Assembly (NCBI GenBank): GCA_013043995.1
Contig: JABEVL010000265.1
Coordinates: 1-7,194, forward strand
DNA: 7,194 nt
Direction of reading: 5' to 3'
Origin: Spirochaetales bacterium
GTDB lineage: Bacteria > Spirochaetota > Spirochaetia > JABEVK01
Every line of letters begins with the position of its first letter. Positions within the stretch are counted from its first letter, which is position 1. The position numbers were made by a program, and so were the translations under genes. The notes under the pieces were generated by a model. It worked only from the letters and a program-made list of their open reading frames with translations, ran no database searches and had not been told where the DNA came from. Below are positions 1 to 4,157 of the stretch, piece after piece.

Positions 1-2
1 CC

Positions 3-695
3 CAGGGGCTTCCGGTTTGGCAACCTCTGGCCCTGGTTTATACCCATGAGACCCTGCCCGCTTCGGCTGCAGATGAATTTATGGTCGGCGATAATCTGCT
101 CGTGGCCCCCCTGGGACCTGTCTCGGCGTCGGGCACAACCCGTAAGGTCTACCTGCCTGGAAACGCCTCCTGGTTCGACGTCAGAACCGACGAAGAACTG
201 GCGGGGGGGCGCGAGTACGACGTCTCTGAGGGGAACGAGGTCCCTGTTTTTGCTAGGGCCGGCGCCATGGTTCCCACCCAGGACCCGCTGACGTACGACG
301 GCAAGGACGTTTTCTGGGCGACCACAGTCCAGATTTGGCCTGGGGCCCCGGGCGAGGTTGAACTGAGTTGGGACGACGGTGTCAGTCAAAACGCCCAAGG
401 AGGAGAACGCACCCTGACCCAGGCGGCCTACCTCTTTTCGGACAGGACCATGGAGCTGGACCTGACGAGCCTGCAAGCCTGGGCTCCCGTGACGCCCGGT
501 TTTGTCTTGTACAGGCTCCACAACGTTTACAGACCGCAGCAGGTCAGCATCGACAACGCACCGATCCCGCTTTTTGGCGACAGCTGGGGGGTGACCGACA
601 CGGACCGCAGCGCCTCGTGGTACGAGCACAACAACACCCTGTTGATCAAAGTCTTCCGTCCCGACAAAACACAGACGGTTCAGATGGTTTTCTAA
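3..695 (+). CDS. Glycoside hydrolase family 31 (alpha-glucosidase-like), C-terminal part, 5' truncated by window
   Basis: The reading frame is open from base 3 to a TAA at 693-695, giving about 230 residues; the start and the catalytic barrel with its two aspartates lie upstream of the window. The visible part begins with the end of the GH31 barrel: a GLPVWQPL segment, then EFMVGDNLLVAP, which matches the family's 'QFMxGxxLLVAPV' signature. Next come the proximal beta-sandwich signatures (RKVYLPGNASWFDV, then PVFARAGAMVP) and a distal beta-domain with an ELSWDDG segment, like the 'LYEDDG' motif of GH31 C-terminal domains. Members hydrolyse alpha-linked glucosides or xylosides, or act as transglycosidases; the fragment cannot say which. 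Location in the cell is unknown because no N-terminus is visible. It is transcribed in the same direction as the hydrogenase operon but separated from it by a terminator, so a functional link is unlikely. No frameshift is seen. Confidence 0.88.
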   Translation, partial: QGLPVWQPLALVYTHETLPASAADEFMVGDNLLVAPLGPVSASGTTRKVYLPGNASWFDVRTDEELAGGREYDVSEGNEVPVFARAGAMVPTQDPLTYDGKDVFWATTVQIWPGAPGEVELSWDDGVSQNAQGGERTLTQAAYLFSDRTMELDLTSLQAWAPVTPGFVLYRLHNVYRPQQVSIDNAPIPLFGDSWGVTDTDRSASWYEHNNTLLIKVFRPDKTQTVQMVF

Positions 696-705
696 AGCGC
701 CCAAG

Positions 706-751
706 CCTCTTCCCCGGTTGCCTTGAAGGTCCGGAAGGAAGAGGTTTTTTT
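706..751 (+). terminator. Rho-independent terminator after the GH31 gene
   Basis: The arms CCTCTTCC (706-713) and GGAAGAGG (737-744) are perfectly complementary. CCGG (714-717) can extend the stem with CCGG (731-734), leaving a two-base AA bulge and a 13-base loop. A run of seven T follows at 745-751. The hairpin starts 11 bases after the GH31 stop codon, so it should separate GH31 transcription from the hydrogenase operon. Confidence 0.9.
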
Positions 752-760
752 ATATTTTAA

Positions 761-776
761 TGTGAATAAAATCACA
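761..776. promoter_or_regulatory. Perfect TGTGA-N6-TCACA palindrome, candidate CRP/FNR-family or Rex-type operator
   Basis: TGTGA (761-765), spacer ATAAAA, TCACA (772-776). This is the exact core of the CRP consensus. It is also one base away, as I recall it, from the actinobacterial Rex consensus (TGTGAA-N4-TTCACA). Rex senses NADH/NAD+ and CRP/FNR-family regulators often control anaerobic genes, so either would fit a NAD-linked hydrogenase. The centre (768.5) lies 14.5 bp before the start of the TTGACA element at 783-788. The assignment to a regulator is inference; no regulator gene is in the window. Confidence 0.55.
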
Positions 777-782
777 ATAAAA

Positions 783-811
783 TTGACATTAGATAATAAA
801 AGTGATAAAAA
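783..811 (+). promoter_or_regulatory. Candidate distal promoter P1 of the hydrogenase operon
   Basis: A perfect -35 hexamer TTGACA (783-788) is followed by a 17-base spacer and a weak -10 TAAAAA (806-811, 4 of 6). The predicted transcription start is near 818, about 100 bases upstream of the first gene. The surrounding DNA is very AT-rich, so chance -10-like matches are common; the exact -35 with ideal spacing is the main support. Confidence 0.45.
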
Positions 812-828
812 TATAAATGTAAGGAATG

Positions 829-850
829 AATTAGATTATTTGATCTAATT
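829..850. promoter_or_regulatory. Perfect inverted repeat with 8-bp arms, candidate operator
   Basis: AATTAGAT (829-836), a six-base spacer TATTTG (837-842), and ATCTAATT (843-850) form a perfect dyad. Its centre (839.5) lies 14.5 bp before the putative P2 -35 element at 854-859. The arm and spacer geometry suits a homodimeric helix-turn-helix regulator. It does not match CRP, FNR (TTGAT-N4-ATCAA) or the TTGTTAA-type Rex consensus. No T-run follows, so a terminator role is unlikely. The direct repeat TTGATCT occurs at 840-846 and again at 854-860. Confidence 0.45.
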
Positions 851-853
851 TTA

Positions 854-882
854 TTGATCTTTGCCGGATGTTCTTACATAAT
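854..882 (+). promoter_or_regulatory. Candidate proximal promoter P2 of the hydrogenase operon
   Basis: TTGATC (854-859, 4 of 6 to the -35 consensus), an exact 17-base spacer, then CATAAT (877-882, 5 of 6 to TATAAT). The predicted start is near 889, leaving a short leader of about 29 bases that contains the ribosome binding site at 908-913. This is a plausible main promoter of the operon, but it is a consensus match only. Confidence 0.45.
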
Positions 883-907
883 GTCGTTAAATTATTTTTT
901 TTGTGAG

Positions 908-913
908 AGGAGG
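908..913 (+). promoter_or_regulatory. Ribosome binding site AGGAGG that decides the hydC start
   Basis: AGGAGG sits four bases before the ATG at 918, within a purine-rich stretch that also offers GGAG at 912-915. An in-frame GTG at 903 would put this motif inside the coding region and has no comparable site upstream, so the ATG at 918 is preferred. Confidence 0.75.
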
Positions 914-917
914 AGAT

Positions 918-1415
918 ATGTCGACACAAACGTTGACCAACGTTGAGGCTCCCGAGTTTTCCCCGGCCCTCGTTCAGTACATCGAGGAATGGAAAGATAA
1001 ACCGGGTAACTTGATCATGGTGCTGCACAGGCTTCAGGAAGAGTTTGGCTACTTGCCCCGTGCGGCGGTGATCAAACTCTCCCAAATGATCGGAACCCCT
1101 CTGGCCAAAATCTACGGGGTCATCACCTTTTACCACTACTTCAAGCTCAACAGACCCGGAAAGTTCAACATCCAGGTGTGCTTGGGGACGGCCTGTTACC
1201 TGAAGGGCGGGCAAGACATCATCCAGGAGATTGAAAACCTGTTGGGCATCGGCATCAACCAGGTGACCGACGATGGGATGTTTTCCGTGGAGGCTGTCCG
1301 TTGCGTCGGATGTTGCGGTTTGGCCCCCGTTGCCGTCGTCGGCGGAGAAGTTTTTGGGAAAGTGGACCCTGAAAAGCTTCCCGAAATCTTGGCCAAGTTC
1401 AAGAAAGGAGACTGA
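918..1415 (+). CDS. hydC: [FeFe] hydrogenase complex subunit HydC/HndA (NuoE-like [2Fe-2S] protein)
   Basis: A 165-residue protein of normal NuoE length. It is the small [2Fe-2S] subunit that sits beside the flavin subunit (HydB) and passes electrons within the soluble hydrogenase. The N-terminal half is the NuoE helical region (for example LHRLQEEFGYLPRAA and IYGVITFYHYF). The thioredoxin-like half carries the cluster ligands C88-x4-C93 (CLGTAC) and C129-x3-C133 (CVGCCGLAP). C132 is an extra cysteine beside the usual ligand. The protein is complete. Its stop overlaps the next ATG by one base (TGATG at 1413-1417), so the two genes are probably translationally coupled. This is the equivalent of HndA in the Desulfovibrio fructosovorans naming. 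As the first gene after the regulated leader it opens the operon. Confidence 0.95.
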   Translation: MSTQTLTNVEAPEFSPALVQYIEEWKDKPGNLIMVLHRLQEEFGYLPRAAVIKLSQMIGTPLAKIYGVITFYHYFKLNRPGKFNIQVCLGTACYLKGGQDIIQEIENLLGIGINQVTDDGMFSVEAVRCVGCCGLAPVAVVGGEVFGKVDPEKLPEILAKFKKGD

Positions 1416-1972
1416 TGCACAGGACCTTGGGCGATTTTGTCACGGACCTGTTTCAGAACGCGGTCGAAGCGCAAGCTTCCTTTTTGACCTTGACTTTGAT
1501 GGAACAGGAGGGGCGGCTGGCTGTGACCTTGACGGACGATGGACGGGGAATGGACGAAGCCGAAATCGAAAGGGCCAAAGATCCCTTTCACACCGACGGG
1601 AAAAAACACCCCGGCCGCAAGGTTGGGTTGGGTTTGCCGCTGGTGATCCAAACGGTGGAGGCGACAGGCGGAGCTTTTCAGATCGCCAGCCAAAAGGGCC
1701 TGGGAACGACGGTTCAGGCCGAGTTTAACCTGGAGCACTGGGACACCCCGCCACCCGGCGACTGGAGCGTCGTATTGAGTCAGCTTATGGCCTGGAACGC
1801 AGACTTTGAACTGGTGCTCCGGCGCAGGCTCGAACGGTTCGGGCGCGTTCTTGAGTACCAGATCAGCCGTTCCGAACTGCGCGAAGCCCTGGGAAGTTTT
1901 GAGGACGTCGAGGCGTTGAAATTGTTGAAAGAATACTTTCGCTCTCAAGAGAGCATGGAGGAGCAAAAATGA
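1415..1972 (+). CDS. Stand-alone GHKL (histidine-kinase-like) ATPase of the hydrogenase operon
   Basis: A 185-residue protein that consists almost only of an HATPase_c fold. The N-box is DLFQNAVEA (N15), the G1 box DDGRGM (residues 41-46), the F-box-like element DPFHTDG (56-62), and the G2 box GLGLPLV (71-77). There is no sensor, no HAMP, no transmembrane segment, and no DHp helix with a phosphoacceptor histidine, so it is not a normal two-component kinase. The C-terminal 75 residues (from about HWDTPPPGDW) form an extra conserved-looking module that I recall from similar about 180-residue ATPases in clostridial hydrogenase clusters. It starts at an ATG overlapping the hydC stop, with AAAGGAG at 1404-1410, and ends in a four-base ATGA overlap with hndB, so it is co-translated with complex subunits. 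A regulatory or assembly role is inference; anti-sigma-like kinase activity is an alternative. Confidence 0.87.
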   Translation: MHRTLGDFVTDLFQNAVEAQASFLTLTLMEQEGRLAVTLTDDGRGMDEAEIERAKDPFHTDGKKHPGRKVGLGLPLVIQTVEATGGAFQIASQKGLGTTVQAEFNLEHWDTPPPGDWSVVLSQLMAWNADFELVLRRRLERFGRVLEYQISRSELREALGSFEDVEALKLLKEYFRSQESMEEQK

Positions 1973-2355
1973 CTCTGCAAGAATTACGAACGATGCGTGA
2001 GGCCGGTAAAAAGGCCATGGAACGCCGTATCGTCGAAGGAAAAACGATCGAGATCGTTGTGGGGATGGGAACCTGCGGTATCGCCGCGGGCGCGAAGGAA
2101 ACGCTCGACGCGTTTGTCGACGAACTCACCTCGAAGGACGTGAAGAACGTCGTGATCAAGCAAACCGGCTGCATGGGGTTCTGCCATTCGGAACCCACGG
2201 TTGAAGTGCACATGGACGGCATGCCGGACATCATCTACGGCAACGTGGACGTTGAGACCGCCAGGCAGATCGTCCACTCCCACATCCTTGAAAAAAGGCT
2301 TGTGGATAAACACGTCTTCGACAGGCCCGCGAAAGACATCGTCAAGGAGAAATGA
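1969..2355 (+). CDS. hndB: HndB-like thioredoxin-fold [2Fe-2S] protein of the hydrogenase complex
   Basis: A 128-residue small iron-sulfur protein of the thioredoxin-like ferredoxin family, equivalent to HndB of the D. fructosovorans HndABCD hydrogenase. The likely ligands are C36 in GMGTCGIAAGA and C68-x3-C72 in GCMGFCHSEPTVEV. Only three cysteines occur, so one of the usual four ligands is absent or comes from another residue or partner. As I recall, the single-cysteine GTCGIAAGA motif is common in this family, so this is not decay. The second half of the fold resembles the N-terminal domain of the next protein (GCFGFCEKGPIVKI). It starts at ATG 1969 with GGAGGAG at 1957-1963 and a four-base overlap with the ATPase gene. 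The probable role is an additional electron-transfer or structural subunit; its precise function in trimeric HydABC-type enzymes is unclear. Confidence 0.9.
   Translation: MTLQELRTMREAGKKAMERRIVEGKTIEIVVGMGTCGIAAGAKETLDAFVDELTSKDVKNVVIKQTGCMGFCHSEPTVEVHMDGMPDIIYGNVDVETARQIVHSHILEKRLVDKHVFDRPAKDIVKEK
2344..2349 (+). promoter_or_regulatory. Ribosome binding site AAGGAG that decides the hydB start
   Basis: AAGGAG ends two bases before an ATG at 2352 but eight bases before the in-frame ATG at 2358. The second spacing is in the normal range and the first is too short, so 2358 is the preferred start. Using 2352 would only add the two residues Met-Asn and a four-base overlap with hndB. Confidence 0.6.
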
Positions 2356-2357
2356 AC

Positions 2358-4145
2358 ATGGCCTTAAATAACTATTGCTTGGTGTGCGGCGGAACGGGTT
2401 GCGAATCCAGCAAGTCCGACGAGATCTACAAAAAACTCAAGGAGCACGCTGAAAAAGCGGGCATCTCGAAACAGGTTCAGATTGTGAAGACCGGTTGCTT
2501 TGGCTTCTGCGAAAAAGGCCCCATCGTGAAGATCCTTCCCGACGAGTCCTTTTATGTCGAGGTCAAACCCAGCGATGCGGAACAGATCGTCAACGAGCAC
2601 CTGGTCAAGGGACGCCCTGTACACAGCCTTCTGTACAAGACCTCAGACCAAGTGGCGGCAAAAAGCGAAGCCGATATCAAGTTTTATCAAAAACAGGTCC
2701 GCATTGTCCTGAGAAACTGCGGCATCATCGACCCTGAAAACGTTCAGGAGTACATTTCCCGCGACGGTTACGCTGCTCTTGAGAAAGTCCTTTTTGAAAT
2801 GACACCCGAACAGGTCATCGACGAGTTGAAAAAATCAGGATTGCGCGGCCGCGGCGGCGCCGGGTTTCCCACCTGGCTCAAGTGGTCGAGCACCCGAAAG
2901 ACCCCGGCGGATCAGCGCTACGTTATCTGCAACGCCGACGAAGGCGACCCCGGTGCCTACATGGACCGCTCCACCCTCGAAGGCGACCCGCACTCGGTGC
3001 TGGAAGCTATGACGATCGCGGGTTACGCCCAGGGCGCGACCAAGGGCTTCATTTACATCCGAGCCGAGTATCCTCTGGCCATTCACAGGCTTGAAGTCGC
3101 CATGAAACAGTCCCGCGAGATGGGCCTTTTGGGCAAGAACATCCTGGGTTCGGGTTTTGACTTTGACGTCGAGATTCGCCTTGGAGCCGGCGCCTTTGTG
3201 TGCGGCGAAGAAACAGCCCTGATGCAGTCGATCGAAGGAAAACGCGGTATGCCGGTTCCCAAGCCTCCGTTCCCGTCGGAAAGCGGGCTCTGGGGCAAGC
3301 CCACCTCGATCAACAACGTCGAAACTTACGCCAACGTGCCCGTCATCATCCTCAAGGGCGGCGACTGGTTTGCCTCGATCGGGACCGCAACTTCGAAGGG
3401 GACCAAGGTGTTTGCTCTGACCGGGGCCATCAACAACTCGGGTCTGGTCGAAGTTCCGATGGGAACGACCCTGCGTGAAATCGTCTACGACATCGGAGGC
3501 GGCATCAAGGGCGGCCGTGCCTTTAAGGCCGTCCAGTCGGGCGGTCCCTCGGGCGGCGTTTTGTCGGCCGAGTTCCTCGACACCCCCATCGACTACGAAA
3601 GCCTGACCAAGCTGGGCTCCATGATGGGTTCAGGCGGCTTGATCGTCATGAGCGAAGACGACTGCATCGTCGACGTGGTGCGCTTCTACCTCGAATTTTC
3701 AGTCGAGGAATCCTGCGGTAAGTGCGCCCCCTGCCGGATCGGCGGCCGTAAACTGTTGAACCTCATCGAAAAGGTGACCAAGGGGAACGCAACGCTCGAA
3801 GACATCGACACGATGCGCCAAATCAGCTTTGCCATGCAAAGGGCGTCGTTGTGCATGCTGGGCGGTACGACTCCGAACCCTGTTTTGTCGACGCTCAAGT
3901 ACTTTGAAAAAGAATACATGGCGCACATCGTCGACAAAAAGTGCCCCGCCGGAAAGTGCAAGGATCTGGTCACCTACAGCATCGATCAGGAAAAGTGTAT
4001 CGGCTGTACGGTCTGCGCCCGCAAGTGTCCTCAGAATTGTATTGCCGGGGAAAGAAAATTGCCGCATGAGATCGACCAGTCCAGGTGCATCAAGTGCGGA
4101 GCGTGCTACGAAGCGTGCAAATTCGGCGCCGTTTTGGTGTCTTAA
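2358..4145 (+). CDS. hydB: [FeFe] hydrogenase complex subunit HydB/HndC (NuoF-like, NAD(P)H/FMN-binding)
   Basis: A 595-residue flavoprotein that exchanges electrons between NAD(P)(H) and the iron-sulfur chain of the hydrogenase. Modules run in order. An N-terminal thioredoxin-like [2Fe-2S] domain has C7, C10, C15, C47 and C51. The NuoF core has GRGGAGF (164-170) for nucleotide binding, CNADEGDPGAYMDR from C191 for FMN, and GAGAFVCGEETAL around C282. An SLBB-like region follows. The [4Fe-4S] site is SCGKCAPC (C453, C456, C459) plus C499 in SLCMLGG. A C-terminal ferredoxin domain has two CxxCxxCxxxC motifs, C547/C550/C553/C557 and C577/C580/C583/C587. This layout and length match HydB of bifurcating hydrogenases and HndC, rather than respiratory NuoF, which lacks the two end domains. 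NAD versus NADP preference cannot be read from the sequence. The gene follows hndB by two bases and precedes hydA by 12. Confidence 0.96.
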   Translation: MALNNYCLVCGGTGCESSKSDEIYKKLKEHAEKAGISKQVQIVKTGCFGFCEKGPIVKILPDESFYVEVKPSDAEQIVNEHLVKGRPVHSLLYKTSDQVAAKSEADIKFYQKQVRIVLRNCGIIDPENVQEYISRDGYAALEKVLFEMTPEQVIDELKKSGLRGRGGAGFPTWLKWSSTRKTPADQRYVICNADEGDPGAYMDRSTLEGDPHSVLEAMTIAGYAQGATKGFIYIRAEYPLAIHRLEVAMKQSREMGLLGKNILGSGFDFDVEIRLGAGAFVCGEETALMQSIEGKRGMPVPKPPFPSESGLWGKPTSINNVETYANVPVIILKGGDWFASIGTATSKGTKVFALTGAINNSGLVEVPMGTTLREIVYDIGGGIKGGRAFKAVQSGGPSGGVLSAEFLDTPIDYESLTKLGSMMGSGGLIVMSEDDCIVDVVRFYLEFSVEESCGKCAPCRIGGRKLLNLIEKVTKGNATLEDIDTMRQISFAMQRASLCMLGGTTPNPVLSTLKYFEKEYMAHIVDKKCPAGKCKDLVTYSIDQEKCIGCTVCARKCPQNCIAGERKLPHEIDQSRCIKCGACYEACKFGAVLVS

Positions 4146-4157
4146 AGGAGCATAGAA

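Noticed and set aside
829..850. FNR box or TTGTTAA-type Rex operator in the proximal dyad
   Set aside because: Neither TTGAT-N4-ATCAA nor TTGTTAA-N6-TTAACAA is present; the dyad is AATTAGAT-N6-ATCTAATT.
903..917. GTG at 903 as the start of hydC
   Set aside because: It would place the AGGAGG site inside the coding sequence; ATG 918 has the site at proper spacing and gives the normal NuoE length.
818..917. Riboswitch or attenuator in the operon leader
   Set aside because: The leader is short and AT-rich with no stable GC stem followed by a T-run, and no recognised aptamer pattern.
1196..1966. Long minus-strand open frame (256 residues) opposite the ATPase gene and the end of hydC
   Set aside because: The plus strand holds two clearly recognisable, overlapping genes here; the antisense translation shows no family motif and is a by-product of GC-rich codon use.
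1415..1972. The ATPase gene as a truncated sensor kinase pseudogene
   Set aside because: It has its own ribosome binding site, exact overlaps with both neighbours, all ATP-binding boxes and an extra C-terminal module, so it looks like an intact small gene.
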